The notes under the pieces are model-generated. The model did not search any database, was not told the DNA's origin, and worked only from the letters and a program-made list of their open reading frames with translations. A DNA stretch of 64,000 nt from Methylosinus trichosporium OB3b (GTDB lineage: Bacteria; Pseudomonadota; Alphaproteobacteria; Rhizobiales; Beijerinckiaceae), in the NCBI RefSeq assembly GCF_002752655.1, contig NZ_CP023737.1, forward strand, positions 2,690,001 through 2,754,000, in the 5' to 3' direction. Each line of letters begins with the position of its first letter. Position 1 is the first letter of the stretch. This document shows positions 47,034-56,779 of this stretch, one piece after another. Position numbers and translations under genes: made by a program.

Positions 47034-47483
47034 TCACCCCTTCTTCTTGTACATCGACAGCATTCGCTCGGTGACGAGGAAGCCGCCGAATATGTTCACG
47101 CTGACGAGGGCGAGCGCGATAAAGCCGAGCCAGCGCGCGACCGAGGAGCCGCCGCCGGCGTCGGCCGCCGCATCGACGCCGACCGAGAGCAGCGCGCCGA
47201 CGACGATCACCGAGGAAATGGCGTTGGTCACCGACATCAGCGGCGTGTGCAGCGCCGGCGTCACCGACCACACCACATAATAGCCGACGAACACCGCGAG
47301 GGCGAAGATCGCCAGCCGAAACACCACCGGGTCGACGGCGCCGGCGAGCCCGTGCGAGGAAGCCGCCGCGGCCACTTGCGCGAGCTGATCGGAATAGGTC
47401 TGCGCCTGCTCGGCCAGATGGCGCGTCGCCTCCGCCGCTTGACGAGCCGAATCGAGCAATTGCTGGGTCGTGTCGCTTGCCAT
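47034..47483 (-). CDS. pntAB: NAD(P) transhydrogenase subunit alpha part 2
   Basis: 149 residues. A hydrophilic N-terminal segment of about 50 residues is followed by membrane helices ([60 protein letters not shown]). [12 protein letters not shown] is the conserved domain II signature. In this organism, as in many alphaproteobacteria, the alpha subunit is split in two genes. It lies between pntAA and pntB. Confidence 0.93.
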   Translation of the reverse strand: MASDTTQQLLDSARQAAEATRHLAEQAQTYSDQLAQVAAAASSHGLAGAVDPVVFRLAIFALAVFVGYYVVWSVTPALHTPLMSVTNAISSVIVVGALLSVGVDAAADAGGGSSVARWLGFIALALVSVNIFGGFLVTERMLSMYKKKG

Positions 47484-47544
47484 GTCAAAACGCCCTTTCT
47501 CTCGCTGAACCAGAGAACGCCGCGTCTCGCGGCGCTCCTGCCGC

Positions 47545-48681
47545 TCACGCCTTGGGCGCGAAGCGCGGGTCGATCACGGCGCCGTCGCGGGTGAGCGCGG
47601 TCGCCTTCACCAGCTCGTCCTGCCAGTCGATCGCCAGCGTCTTGGTCTCCTTGGAGATCAAGGTCTCGACGAAGGCGAGCAGGTTCTTGGCGTAGAGGCT
47701 GGAGGCCGTCGCGGGCAGGCGGCCCGCGAGATTGACGGCGCCGACGATTTTCACCCCGGAGTCGATCACAATTTCGCCGGGCTTGGTCAATTCGCAATTG
47801 CCGCCGCGCTCGGCCGCGAGATCGACGATCACCGAGCCGGCCCGCATCGAGCGCGCCATCGCCGCCGAGATCAGCTTCGGCGCCGGCCGGCCGGGAATGA
47901 GCGCGGTGGTGACGACGATATCCTGCTTGGCGATATGCGCCGAGACCAGTTCCGCCTGCGCGGCCTGGTATTCGGGCGACATCTCCTTGGCGTAGCCGCC
48001 GCCGGTCTCGGCCTGGCGGAACTCGTCGTTCTCGACGGCGATGAATTTCGCGCCGAGCGATTCGACCTGCTCCTTGGTCGCCGGCCGCACATCGGTCGCC
48101 GAGACGATGGCGCCGAGCCGCCTCGCGGTGGCGATCGCCTGCAATCCGGCGACGCCGACGCCCATCACAAAAAATTTGGCGGCGGGAACGGTTCCCGCCG
48201 CCGTCATCATCATCGGAATGGCCCGGCCATATTCGGCCGCCGCGTCTATGACCGCGCGATAGCCCGCGATATTGGCCTGGGAGGACAGAACGTCCATCGC
48301 CTGCGCGCGCGTGATGCGCGGCATGAGCTCCATGGCGAAGGCGGCGACCCCCGACGCCGCGAGCTGCTGGAGCTCCTTCTCATGTCCGAAGGGGTCTACG
48401 ATGGCGACGACGGCGGCGCCTCTCGCGGCGCCCGCCACCTCGGCCGCGGAGGGCCGGCGCACGCGCAGCACGATTTCCGCATTGTCGACGGCGCCGGCGG
48501 CGCTCTCGGCGATGCTCGCGCCGGCGGCGACGTAATCGGCGTCGGCGAAACCGGAGGCCGTTCCGGCTCCGGACTGGACGATCACCTCGGCGCCGAGGGC
48601 TTTGAATTTTTTTACGGTCTCTGGCGTCGCAGCGACGCGCGTCTCATTCTTGTCGGACTCGGCGGGAACAGCAATGCGCAT
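47545..48681 (-). CDS. pntAA: NAD(P) transhydrogenase subunit alpha part 1
   Basis: A 378-residue soluble NAD(H)-binding domain I, similar to alanine dehydrogenase. [80 protein letters not shown] and [18 protein letters not shown] are typical. The ATG at 48681 has AAGGAG upstream; an ATG ten codons earlier lacks this. First pnt gene, 102 nt after the oxidase subunit IV gene. Confidence 0.96.
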   Translation of the reverse strand: MRIAVPAESDKNETRVAATPETVKKFKALGAEVIVQSGAGTASGFADADYVAAGASIAESAAGAVDNAEIVLRVRRPSAAEVAGAARGAAVVAIVDPFGHEKELQQLAASGVAAFAMELMPRITRAQAMDVLSSQANIAGYRAVIDAAAEYGRAIPMMMTAAGTVPAAKFFVMGVGVAGLQAIATARRLGAIVSATDVRPATKEQVESLGAKFIAVENDEFRQAETGGGYAKEMSPEYQAAQAELVSAHIAKQDIVVTTALIPGRPAPKLISAAMARSMRAGSVIVDLAAERGGNCELTKPGEIVIDSGVKIVGAVNLAGRLPATASSLYAKNLLAFVETLISKETKTLAIDWQDELVKATALTRDGAVIDPRFAPKA

Positions 48682-48783
48682 GACGAACTCCTTGTTCGCA
48701 GGCGCTCGCACACCCTTTTATCGGGCGAAGCGCCTCGCGGGTCGGCGTTTGTCTCGAGGCTGTCTGAAGAAAATTTCGTGAGC

Positions 48784-48927
48784 TCAGTGGGCCACGAAGA
48801 AGAAGAGGAGCAGCAGCGTGACGACACAAGCGGCGGTCGAAACCTTCAGCAGCGTCAAAAAGCCCTTGTAGGTGGCCTCGTGCTCGGCGAATTCCGCGCT
48901 GGACGCGACCTTGTGATGCTCGCCCAT
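48784..48927 (-). CDS. aa3-type cytochrome oxidase subunit IV microprotein
   Basis: Only 47 residues. A polar N-terminus (MGEHHKVASSAEFAEHEATY) precedes one membrane helix (FLTLLKVSTAACVVTLLLLFFF). This pattern matches the short bacterial aa3-type oxidase subunit IV (COX4_pro_2 type), a single-helix subunit of the cytochrome c oxidase. GGGGGAG lies about 6 nt before its ATG. It heads the pnt gene group on the same strand; the aa3 oxidase genes it serves are not in this window. Confidence 0.85.
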   Translation of the reverse strand: MGEHHKVASSAEFAEHEATYKGFLTLLKVSTAACVVTLLLLFFFVAH

Positions 48928-49122
48928 GTCTCTCCCCCTTTCCGATTTCGCCATCGTCCGTCGAGGGACGAGGCGCGCGTCATGCTAGACGAGCGCGGCC
49001 GATCCTGCAACCGCACGCGCGTCGCAGATTCGCTTCTCGAGACCCGAACGCGCGGATCGCCGTCGCTCTTTCGAGGCGCCGCTCTATCTCTCCGCATGAC
49101 GGGACGGGATCGGCTGGGGTCA

Positions 49123-50142
49123 ATGGCTCGCGACACGCTTCTCATCGATCTCGCGCTGCAGGGCGGCGGCGCGCATGGGGCTTTCACCTGGGGCGTGCTC
49201 GAGCGTCTCATCGAGGAGCCATGGCTGCGCATCGACGGCGTCTCCGGCACGTCGGCCGGAGCAATGAACGCCGCTGTGCTGATCGACGGCTTGTGCGCGG
49301 GCGGCGTCGAGGGCGCCTGCGCCGCGATGGAGCGCTTCTGGCGCCGCGTCGCCGAGGCCGCGCGTTTCAGCCCGTTGCAGCGCAGCCCGCTCGACGTGCT
49401 GCTCGGACGCTGGACGCTCGATAATTCCCCGGCCTTTCTGGCGATGGACGTCGCCTCACGCTTCCTCTCGCCCTATGACCTCGACCCTATCGGCTCCAAT
49501 CCGCTGCGCGACATCTTGCGCGAGACCATCGATTTCGAGCGTCTCGCTCGCGCGCCGATCAAGCTCTTCGTCACCGCGACCAATGTCGCGACCGGGCAGG
49601 CGCGCGTGTTCCGCAACGCCGATCTCACGGCGGAGGCGCTGCTCGCCTCGGCCTGTCTGCCGACCCTGTTCCGGGCGGTGGAGATCGACGGCGAAGCCTA
49701 TTGGGACGGCGGCTATTCCGGCAATCCGACCATAACGCCGCTGGTGCGCGAATGCGCGTCGCAGGATACGATCCTCATTCAGATCAATCCGGTCGAGCGC
49801 CGCGGCGCGCCGCGCTCGGCGATCGACATCTCCAACCGCCTCAACGAGATCGCCTTCAACTCGCCGCTGCTGAAAGAATTGCGCATGATCGCGCTGCTGC
49901 GCGAGGTCGCCGATCCCGGCCATTGCGAGGGCGCGCGCTGGGCGGCGATGCGCATCCACGCCATCGCCGCCGACATGGCGGCGCAGCTCGGCGCCTCATC
50001 GAAGTTAATCGCCGAATGGGAGTTTCTCTCCATGCTCCGTGAGGAAGGACGGCGCCGGGCGGAGCAGTTCCTCGAATCGAGCGCCGGTGATCTCGGCCGG
50101 CGCTCAAGCTTCGATCTCGACGCTCTGCTGCGAAATGTCTGA
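49123..50142 (+). CDS. Patatin-like phospholipase family protein
   Basis: A 339-residue serine lipid acyl hydrolase. The oxyanion loop LQGGGAHGAFTWGVLE, the nucleophile GVSGTSAGAMNA and the catalytic Asp in YWDGGYSGNP are all present; NPLRDILRETIDFERL and TNVATGQARVFRN are family-typical. No signal peptide. The start ATG at 49123 has GGGG 3-4 nt upstream; another in-frame ATG is at 49096. The substrate is unknown; some bacterial patatins act in polyhydroxyalkanoate granules or membranes. Confidence 0.92.
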   Translation: MARDTLLIDLALQGGGAHGAFTWGVLERLIEEPWLRIDGVSGTSAGAMNAAVLIDGLCAGGVEGACAAMERFWRRVAEAARFSPLQRSPLDVLLGRWTLDNSPAFLAMDVASRFLSPYDLDPIGSNPLRDILRETIDFERLARAPIKLFVTATNVATGQARVFRNADLTAEALLASACLPTLFRAVEIDGEAYWDGGYSGNPTITPLVRECASQDTILIQINPVERRGAPRSAIDISNRLNEIAFNSPLLKELRMIALLREVADPGHCEGARWAAMRIHAIAADMAAQLGASSKLIAEWEFLSMLREEGRRRAEQFLESSAGDLGRRSSFDLDALLRNV

Positions 50143-50219
50143 GCCGCGCCGCGGCTCCGCGTCCTATAATGCGGATCGGACGGCGACTGGTCTCGAGACG
50201 CCGAGCAAGGGGCGATGAA

Positions 50220-50675
50220 ATGACGAGATATCTGCACACGATGATCCGCGTCGGCGATCCCGAGGCGACGATTCGCTTCTTCGAGCTGCTGGGCCTGAAG
50301 GAGACGCGGCGGATGGAGAATCCGGCCGGGCGCTTCACGCTGATCTTTCTGGCGGCGCCGGAGGATGCGAGGGAGAGCGGCGGCCGGCCGGGTTCGGAGG
50401 TCGAGCTCACCTATAATTGGCCGACGGAGGGCGTCGAGCCGGAGAGATACGAGGGCGGCCGCAATTTCGGCCATCTCGCCTATGAGGTCGAGGATATCTA
50501 CGCCACATGCGCGCGGCTGATGGCGGCCGGGGTGACGATCAACCGCCCGCCGCGCGACGGCAACATGGCCTTTGTGCGCACGCCGGACGGCATTTCGGTC
50601 GAGCTGCTCCAAGCCGGCGAGCGCCTGGCGCCGGCCGAGCCCTGGGCCTCCATGGCCAACACCGGCGTCTGGTGA
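50220..50675 (+). CDS. VOC/glyoxalase I family protein
   Basis: A 151-residue two-module vicinal-oxygen-chelate protein resembling lactoylglutathione lyase. YLHTMIRVGDPEATIRFFELLGLKE, EVELTYNWP (metal-binding Glu), NFGHLAYEVEDIYATCARL (metal-binding His) and TPDGISVELLQAGE fit the glyoxalase I core. It would detoxify methylglyoxal-glutathione if a true GloA. ATG at 50220, 77 nt after the patatin stop. Convergent with rne. Confidence 0.88.
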   Translation: MTRYLHTMIRVGDPEATIRFFELLGLKETRRMENPAGRFTLIFLAAPEDARESGGRPGSEVELTYNWPTEGVEPERYEGGRNFGHLAYEVEDIYATCARLMAAGVTINRPPRDGNMAFVRTPDGISVELLQAGERLAPAEPWASMANTGVW

Positions 50676-50678
50676 GAA

Positions 50679-50703
50679 GGCGCGGCGGTTCGCCCGCCGC
50701 GCC
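50679..50703. terminator. Hairpin between convergent glyoxalase-like and rne genes
   Basis: Perfect 10-nt arms GGCGCGGCGG and CCGCCGCGCC flank a 5-nt loop, 3 nt after the plus-strand stop and 7 nt before the rne stop. There is no long T-run on either side, but its position suits a two-way terminator. Confidence 0.6.
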
Positions 50704-50710
50704 CTTCGGA

Positions 50711-53659
50711 TTATTGATCGCCGCCCAGCGAGGCCTTGGCGCGCTGCCACCAGCCGCCCTTCTTCGGCCGGTCAGGATCGGCCTGGGTGATGACGGTTTC
50801 GGTCGGCTCGCGCGGGGGCGGCGGCGCGGCGGCCTCATGGATCGGCTCCGGCGCAGGCTCTGGCGCTCGCGTCTCGGCCGCGGCGGCCGGCGGCGCTTCG
50901 GCGCTCGGGGCCTCACGGGCCGGCGCCTCGTCACTCGAAGCCTCTTGCGTCGAAACTTCTCGCCTCGGCGCCTCGATCGGCGTGTCGGCCGCCGGCGGAG
51001 CGGCCGGCTCCGCGGCGCTCACAGGCGCCGGAGCCTCGGGCGTCGGCTCGGGCGTCGGCTCGACTGGAGCGAGCGCTATGGCCTCCGCATCCGCTCCATT
51101 TGCGGCGTCGGCGGCTTCGCCCTCGAGCGGCAGGCCCTGGTCGCGATATTCCTGCCCCAGCGGCGTGGAGCGCGTCCAACGACCGGCGCGGCGACGGCCG
51201 CCGCGGCTGCCCCGCTCGTTCGGCCGCGAGCCTTCGCCCGTCTGCGTCGGAACGCCGTCGATCTCGGCGACCATCGCCAGCCCTTCGTCGGAAGGCTGCT
51301 CGGCGCCCGGCTGGGCGGCCACGCCGTCGCCGCCTCCGAGCCCATTGCCGCGACCCCGGCGGCGACGGCGGCGGCGCGAGCGCTGCTGGCTGTCGGCGTC
51401 GTCGTCGCCGAGCTGCGGCGGTCGCTGGGCGGCGACCGGACGCTCCTCGCGCTCGCGCGCCTCGAGCTCGGTCGTCTCCACCTCGTCGATCTCCTCGATC
51501 TCGTCCTCGAGATCGACCGGCGGCGCGCCGGCGCGCAGCGGCTGCTGCGCCGCCGGCAGCTCGCGCACGCCGCTCGCCGGCTCGCCGCGCTCCAGCGCGT
51601 GATAGGATGTGCCGGTCAGGCTGTCGTCCGCCGAGACCGTGATGGCGACGCCGAAGCGCCGCTCCAGCCCCTGCAGATGCGTGCGCTTCTGATTGAGGAT
51701 GTAGAGCGCCACCACCGTGCGGGTGCGCAGGATGATGTCATGCGCCGCGCTCTTGATGAGTGCGTCCTCGAGCACGCGCAGCACATGCAGCGCGATCGAG
51801 GCGGTGGAGCGCACCGTGCCGGCGCCGGCGCAATGCGGACACGGCACCGTCGAGCCTTCGAGAACGCCGGCGCGGATGCGCTGGCGCGACATTTCAAGCA
51901 GGCCGAAATGCGAGATGCGGCCGACCTGGATGCGGGCGCGGTCGTTCTTCAGCGCGTCCTTCAGCCGGCGCTCGACGGCGCGATTGTTGCGGCCCTCCTC
52001 CATGTCGATGAAATCGACGACGATGAGGCCGGCGAGATCGCGCAGGCGCAGCTGGCGGGCGACCTCGTCGGCCGCCTCCAGATTGGTGCGCAGCGCCGTG
52101 TCCTCGATATTGTGCTCGCGCGTGGAGCGGCCCGAGTTCACATCGATGGCGACCAGCGCCTCGGTCTGATTGATGACGAGATAGCCGCCCGACTTCAGCG
52201 TCACCTGATTGGAGAACAGCGCATCGAGCTGCGACTCGGCGCCGGCCGAGGCGAAGATCGGCGTCGGCTCGCGATAGAGCCGGACATTCTTCGCATGGCT
52301 CGGAATGAGCATGCGCATGAAGTCCTTGGCCTCGCGATAGGACTCCTCCCCCGAGACGATCACCTCCTCGACGTCGCGGCCATAGAGGTCGCGAATGGCG
52401 CGCTTGATCAGCGAGCCTTCCTCATAGACGAGCGTCGCGGCGCTGGAGCGCAGCGTCAGCTCGCGCACGCTCTCCCACATGCGCAGCAGATATTCGAAGT
52501 CGCGCTTGACCTCGGCCTTGGTGCGCGTCGCGCCGGCGGTGCGCAGGATGACGCCCATGCCCTCCGGCACCTCGAGCTCCTGCACGATCTCCTTGAGGCG
52601 CTTGCGGTCGGCTCCGTCGGTGATCTTGCGGGAGATGCCGCCGCCGCGGGCGGTGTTGGGCATCAGCACCGAATAGCGGCCGGCGAGCGAGAGATAAGTG
52701 GTGAGCGCCGCGCCCTTGTTGCCGCGCTCCTCCTTGACGACCTGCACGAGCAGCACCTGGCGGCGCTTGATGACCTCTTGAATCTTGTACTGCCGGCGCG
52801 GACGTGTGGCGCGGTAGGGCGCCTCGTCCATGGCGTCGCCGCCGATATGCTCGACATGCTCTTCTTCGTCTTCGTGCTCTTCTTCGTCCTCGCGCTCCTC
52901 GTCGCCCACGCGGCGGCGAGCTTCCCCGCGCTCGTGCTCGTGCTCCTCGTCGCGCTCGTCCTGACGGCGGGCCTTCAGCTCGTGGTCGCGCTCGAGATCG
53001 ACCGGCGGCTCCTCGACATGGCCGCTCTCGACGACGCTGAAGCCTTCCGGATCGACCGAGATCGGCTCGGCCGCCTCGCCATGCGGGGCTTCGGCCGGCT
53101 CGACGGCCACGGTCTCCGACGGCGCTTTCTCGCTCGCGGTCGCAGCGGCGAGGGCGTCGCCCTGGTCCGCGGGCTCGGACTCGGCCGCGGAGGATTCGAT
53201 GGGCGCGAGCGCCTCGATCGATTCTGGCGCCTCTCCTGCTTCCTCGTCCGCGGGAGCGTTTTCGGACGTGACGCTGTCGCCCGAGGCGGCGCGCTTCTCG
53301 GCGCTGTCATGGCGGCGCCGGGAGCGGCGGCGGCCGCCATGGGCGCGCGGCTCCTCGTCCTCCTGCTGATGCGCGCGGCTCTCCTCCTCGAGGAGGGCGA
53401 TGCGGTCGGCGACCGGGATTTGGTAATAGTCGGGATGGATCTCGGCGAAGGCGAGGAAGCCGTGACGATTGCCGCCGTAGTCGACGAAGGCCGCCTGCAG
53501 CGACGGCTCCACGCGCGTGACCTTGGCGAGATAGATGTTGCCGCGCAACGGCTTCTTGTCGGCGGCTTCGAAGTCGAATTCCTGGACGCGGTTACCGCGC
53601 AGCACCACCACCCGGGTCTCTTCCGGGTGGGATGCGTCGATGAGCATTTTGTTGGCCAT
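50711..53659 (-). CDS. rne: Ribonuclease E
   Basis: A 982-residue endoribonuclease, core of the RNA degradosome. The N-terminus MLIDASHPEETRVVVL leads into the S1 domain (NIYLAKVTRVEPSLQAAFVDYG). This is interrupted by an acidic, Glu/Arg-rich insertion of about 200 residues (90-290), typical of alphaproteobacterial RNase E. The DNase I-like catalytic residues are in VAIDVNSGRS and LIVVDFIDME; the Zn-link is CPHC. The C-terminal third is a disordered Pro/Ala/Glu- and Arg-rich scaffold. The start ATG at 53659 (MANKMLID) is clear; upstream frame is leader. Confidence 0.95.
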   Translation of the reverse strand: MANKMLIDASHPEETRVVVLRGNRVQEFDFEAADKKPLRGNIYLAKVTRVEPSLQAAFVDYGGNRHGFLAFAEIHPDYYQIPVADRIALLEEESRAHQQEDEEPRAHGGRRRSRRRHDSAEKRAASGDSVTSENAPADEEAGEAPESIEALAPIESSAAESEPADQGDALAAATASEKAPSETVAVEPAEAPHGEAAEPISVDPEGFSVVESGHVEEPPVDLERDHELKARRQDERDEEHEHERGEARRRVGDEEREDEEEHEDEEEHVEHIGGDAMDEAPYRATRPRRQYKIQEVIKRRQVLLVQVVKEERGNKGAALTTYLSLAGRYSVLMPNTARGGGISRKITDGADRKRLKEIVQELEVPEGMGVILRTAGATRTKAEVKRDFEYLLRMWESVRELTLRSSAATLVYEEGSLIKRAIRDLYGRDVEEVIVSGEESYREAKDFMRMLIPSHAKNVRLYREPTPIFASAGAESQLDALFSNQVTLKSGGYLVINQTEALVAIDVNSGRSTREHNIEDTALRTNLEAADEVARQLRLRDLAGLIVVDFIDMEEGRNNRAVERRLKDALKNDRARIQVGRISHFGLLEMSRQRIRAGVLEGSTVPCPHCAGAGTVRSTASIALHVLRVLEDALIKSAAHDIILRTRTVVALYILNQKRTHLQGLERRFGVAITVSADDSLTGTSYHALERGEPASGVRELPAAQQPLRAGAPPVDLEDEIEEIDEVETTELEAREREERPVAAQRPPQLGDDDADSQQRSRRRRRRRGRGNGLGGGDGVAAQPGAEQPSDEGLAMVAEIDGVPTQTGEGSRPNERGSRGGRRRAGRWTRSTPLGQEYRDQGLPLEGEAADAANGADAEAIALAPVEPTPEPTPEAPAPVSAAEPAAPPAADTPIEAPRREVSTQEASSDEAPAREAPSAEAPPAAAAETRAPEPAPEPIHEAAAPPPPREPTETVITQADPDRPKKGGWWQRAKASLGGDQ

Positions 53660-54232
53660 GAGAAACTCTTTGCCGCGTGACGCGAGGCGACGCCGGCGGT
53701 CGGAACGAAGGTCCGGGTGGGGACGATGCGACCGGAATCCGGCGAAGCGTCGGCGATCCGACGCGTGTTTTCGAGGGAGAGGAGTGAATCGCGAAACTTC
53801 GGGAACGCGAGCCGGCCCTGCGGCCGGCGGACAAAACGAGGAGCAAATCCGGCGAGCCGGATCTGGAGCCGTCGGTGAGACGTCCATGGAAGGCGGCGCG
53901 CGCCGACGCGTCCTCCGCTCGCGCGCGGAGCGCGAAGCGAGGGGTCGATGCGCGGCATGTCATGGACGTCGCCATGAGCTCGTTACAAAAACCTGTTTCG
54001 CGGCGCTTCGGCTGCGCCCGTCTGTCCCGATCTGCGCTCGCAAGAAGCGCGACCCGAGCTTTTGGCGCCGCAGTCTGCGCCGCCCCGTTCACCGGAGCGG
54101 TTCCGCGACCTGCTGTCGTTCGGGGCCCGGGCGCAGGACGCGCCGGCCCCTCCACGGAACATTTCCTACATAATGTCTGGACGACAGAATCGCAAGTTTG
54201 GGCTCGCGCGTCCGGGCGGCGACGGACAATGG
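53660..54232 (-). other. Long 5' leader region of rne
   Basis: 573 nt between lspA and rne without a credible gene on either strand. On the minus strand TTGCGA (54190-54195), 17 nt, TATGTA (54167-54172) is a plausible promoter, giving a leader of about 500 nt. Segment 53980-54003 contains an A/T-rich CAGGTTTTTGTAACGAG (minus-strand sense). RNase E autoregulation through its 5' UTR is known in other bacteria. Confidence 0.45.
54167..54195 (-). promoter_or_regulatory. Promoter candidate for rne
   Basis: TTGCGA and TATGTA hexamers with 17-nt spacing, reading towards rne, in the non-coding region just downstream of lspA. The -10 match is moderate, so this is tentative. Confidence 0.35.
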
Positions 54233-54760
54233 TCACCTTTCCGCCGCGCTCGGCCGCGCCGTCGGACCGGCTGAGACCCCTTCGAGCAGCAGCAGAACCA
54301 CGCCGAGGAAAATCGCCGCATCGGCCACATTGAACACGTAATTGGCCAGCGGTCCGACCGGCAAGGCCGTGTGAAAGAAGAAGAAATCGGCGACGGCGCC
54401 GAATCGCAGCCGATCCGCGACATTGCCGAGCGCGCCGCCCACGACGAAGCCGAGCGCCGCCGCCGTCAGCCGCCGCGGCGCGCGCCACAGCCAGAAGACG
54501 AGGCAGCCGACCACCGAGGCCTGGAACAGAATCAGCAGCAATCGCGTCCCCGCCGTCTGCGAGGCGAGCAGAGAATAAGAGACGCCCTTGTTCCAGGAGA
54601 GCACGACGTCGAGAAAGGACGTGAGTCGAACCGGCTGCCGCTGGGCGATGTCGAATACATTCAGCATGAAAAATTTATGCGCCTGATCGAGCGTGAGCGC
54701 GATGAACGCGGCCACGGCGCCGAGGGCGCGCGGCGAGGGTGGGGAGAAGGTGAGAAACAA
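54233..54760 (-). CDS. lspA: Lipoprotein signal peptidase (signal peptidase II)
   Basis: A 175-residue inner-membrane aspartyl protease cleaving prolipoprotein signal peptides. It has four membrane helices, an LDQAHKFF near the N-terminus, SWNKGVSYSLL, and the two catalytic Asp regions GGALGNVADRLRFGAVADFFFFH and YVFNVADAAI. Length is typical. 114 nt from thiD on the same strand. LspA substrates in this window would include the 17-kDa antigen-like protein and the oxidase subunit II. Confidence 0.94.
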   Translation of the reverse strand: MFLTFSPPSPRALGAVAAFIALTLDQAHKFFMLNVFDIAQRQPVRLTSFLDVVLSWNKGVSYSLLASQTAGTRLLLILFQASVVGCLVFWLWRAPRRLTAAALGFVVGGALGNVADRLRFGAVADFFFFHTALPVGPLANYVFNVADAAIFLGVVLLLLEGVSAGPTARPSAAER

Positions 54761-54874
54761 GAATGCCTCCTCTTTTCGGACGGCGGCGATCGGCGGACGC
54801 CCGAGCTCTACATAGAGCGAGACCGGCGTGTCGGCAAAAAGGGGGACGATACGAAGAGCGAGCGCCGGGCGGGT

Positions 54875-55681
54875 TCATCGCCAGACCGCGAAGAAATGAT
54901 GCGGCGGTCCGGCGCCGCCTCCGAGCGCGAGATCGTCGGCCGCGGCCAACGCGTCCTCGAGCCAGGCCTTCGCCGCGGCCACGGCTTCGGCGAGTGCGTC
55001 GCCATAAGCGAGGCGCGCGGCGATCGCGGCGGAGAGCGCGCAGCCGGTGCCATGGGTGTTGCGCGTCGCGACGCGCCGTCCGTGGAATTCGTGGATATGC
55101 GCGCCGTCGAAGAGGATATCGACCGGTTCGCCCTCGAGATGCCCGCCCTTCACGAGCGCCGCCTGCGCTCCGAGCCCGACGAGCGCCCGCGCTTGCTCGG
55201 CCATCTGCCGCGGATCGCGCGCCGCCTCGCCGCCGAGCAGCGCCGCCGCCTCGCCGAGATTGGGCGTGACCAGCCTCGCCAGCGGCAGCAGCTGCGACCG
55301 CGCCGCTGCGACGAGGCCAGGGCCGCCGAGGGCGTCGCCATGGGTCGAGACCAGCACGGGATCGAGGACGATGACGCTCGCTCCGCCGCGGGTCAGCGCA
55401 TCGGCGACCGCCGCGGCGATGTCCGGCTCCGCCACCATGCCGATCTTCACCGCATCGACGGCGATGTCGGCGAAGATCGCGTCGATCTGCGCCGTGACGA
55501 CGGCTGGAGCAAGGGCGTGAACGAGGCCGACGCCGCGCGTGTTCTGCGCGGTGAGCGAGGTCACCGCGGCCATGGCGTAGCAGCGCAGCGCGGAAATGGT
55601 CTTGATGTCGGCCTGCACGCCGGCGCCGCCGCTCGGATCGGAGCCGGCGATCGAGAGGACCTTGGGAATTGGCGGCGCCAT
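54875..55681 (-). CDS. thiD: Hydroxymethylpyrimidine (phosphate) kinase
   Basis: A 268-residue ribokinase-like enzyme of thiamine synthesis, making HMP-pyrophosphate. VLSIAGSDPSGGAGVQADIKT, CYAMAAVTSLTAQNT, DAVKIGMVAEPD, VLDPVLVSTHGD and the anion-hole NTHGTGCALSAAIAARLA are all present. No other thi gene is adjacent. It starts 19 nt after the WD40 gene. Confidence 0.95.
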   Translation of the reverse strand: MAPPIPKVLSIAGSDPSGGAGVQADIKTISALRCYAMAAVTSLTAQNTRGVGLVHALAPAVVTAQIDAIFADIAVDAVKIGMVAEPDIAAAVADALTRGGASVIVLDPVLVSTHGDALGGPGLVAAARSQLLPLARLVTPNLGEAAALLGGEAARDPRQMAEQARALVGLGAQAALVKGGHLEGEPVDILFDGAHIHEFHGRRVATRNTHGTGCALSAAIAARLAYGDALAEAVAAAKAWLEDALAAADDLALGGGAGPPHHFFAVWR

Positions 55682-55700
55682 GCCGGCCTCCCGTGAGTTG

Positions 55701-56714
55701 TCAGCCGCGCGGCAGCGTCAGCACGCCGGCGCCGCCCGCCTCGTCGCCGACGACGAGGCGGGCGCCTTTCGCGTCCCAGACGAGCGTCGAGACGCGCTGC
55801 GCGCTCCCCTCGCCTTGCCGCCGCGCCAGCAGCTCGGCGCCGTCGGTCAGCCGGCACAACAGCACCATGCCGTCCTCATAGCCGACGGCGACGACGAGGG
55901 CGGTCGGATGAAAGGCGACGCGCGACACTTTGATCTGCGAGCGCACGCCGCATTCGCGCGGCGACTGGCCCATCGGCCCGTCCTTGCCCTGGAACGGCCA
56001 GACGATGCAGGCGTCGGCTCCGGAAGTGGCGAGCCATTTGCCGTCCGCCGACCAGGACAAAGAGCGGGTCTTCGCCGGATAGCCGGCCATGCGCAGATTC
56101 TTGCCGTCGGCGACGCGCCAGCCGTGCAGCATGTTCTCCTGCATCGAGGTCAGCACGAATTTGCCGTCCGGCGAGACCGCCGCGTCGAGATGCGAGCCTT
56201 TCCATTCGAGCGTCTCCGGCGCGGCGGCGGCGTTGGGGAACCATAGGCTCGCCCCATTATAATGCGCGATGGCGAGCCGATAGCCCTTGGGGAAGAAGGC
56301 GATCCCGCGCGAGGTCGAGGGCAGCTCCAGCGTCTTGACCTCGCCCTTGGGCGAGCGGACGCGCAGCTCGCGCCCCGCCGACCAGGCGATGGTCCCATCG
56401 GCGCGCGCGGCGAGAGCGTCGATCCAGCGGCCTTTTTGGTCGGCGACGATCTCGCTCACGCCCGCGGCGTCGGTGGCGACCACGCGACCGTCGTCGCCGC
56501 CGGTGATGAGGCGCCGGCCATCGGTCGCCGCGACCAGAATCGCGCCGTCCTCATGCGCCGCGACGGCGCGCGGCTCGCTGGCGCCGCAGATCAGCACGCG
56601 CCCGTCGGCCAGGGCGAAGACCGGGGCGTCGCCGAGAAAGCCGGCGTCGACGACGCCGGCTCCGGCGGAGATCGGCGTGAAAGATTCGGTCAGGGAGGTC
56701 GGTGCGGCGGTCAC
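55701..56714 (-). CDS. WD40 repeat protein
   Basis: 337 residues arranged as about seven beta-propeller repeats (for example AAHEDGAILVAATDGRRLITGGDDGRVVATD, ARSLSWSADGKWLATSGADACIVWPF). No signal peptide or catalytic domain; a scaffold for protein contacts is the usual role. The partner is unknown. It lies upstream of thiD on the same strand; from memory, similar WD40 genes are frequent in rhizobia. Confidence 0.85.
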   Translation of the reverse strand: MTAAPTSLTESFTPISAGAGVVDAGFLGDAPVFALADGRVLICGASEPRAVAAHEDGAILVAATDGRRLITGGDDGRVVATDAAGVSEIVADQKGRWIDALAARADGTIAWSAGRELRVRSPKGEVKTLELPSTSRGIAFFPKGYRLAIAHYNGASLWFPNAAAAPETLEWKGSHLDAAVSPDGKFVLTSMQENMLHGWRVADGKNLRMAGYPAKTRSLSWSADGKWLATSGADACIVWPFQGKDGPMGQSPRECGVRSQIKVSRVAFHPTALVVAVGYEDGMVLLCRLTDGAELLARRQGEGSAQRVSTLVWDAKGARLVVGDEAGGAGVLTLPRG

Positions 56715-56779
56715 GTCTCTGCTCGTCTGTCGCGTTCGATGCCGGGCCTCTATAGACCGAAATGCGGGCGCGGCGACAA

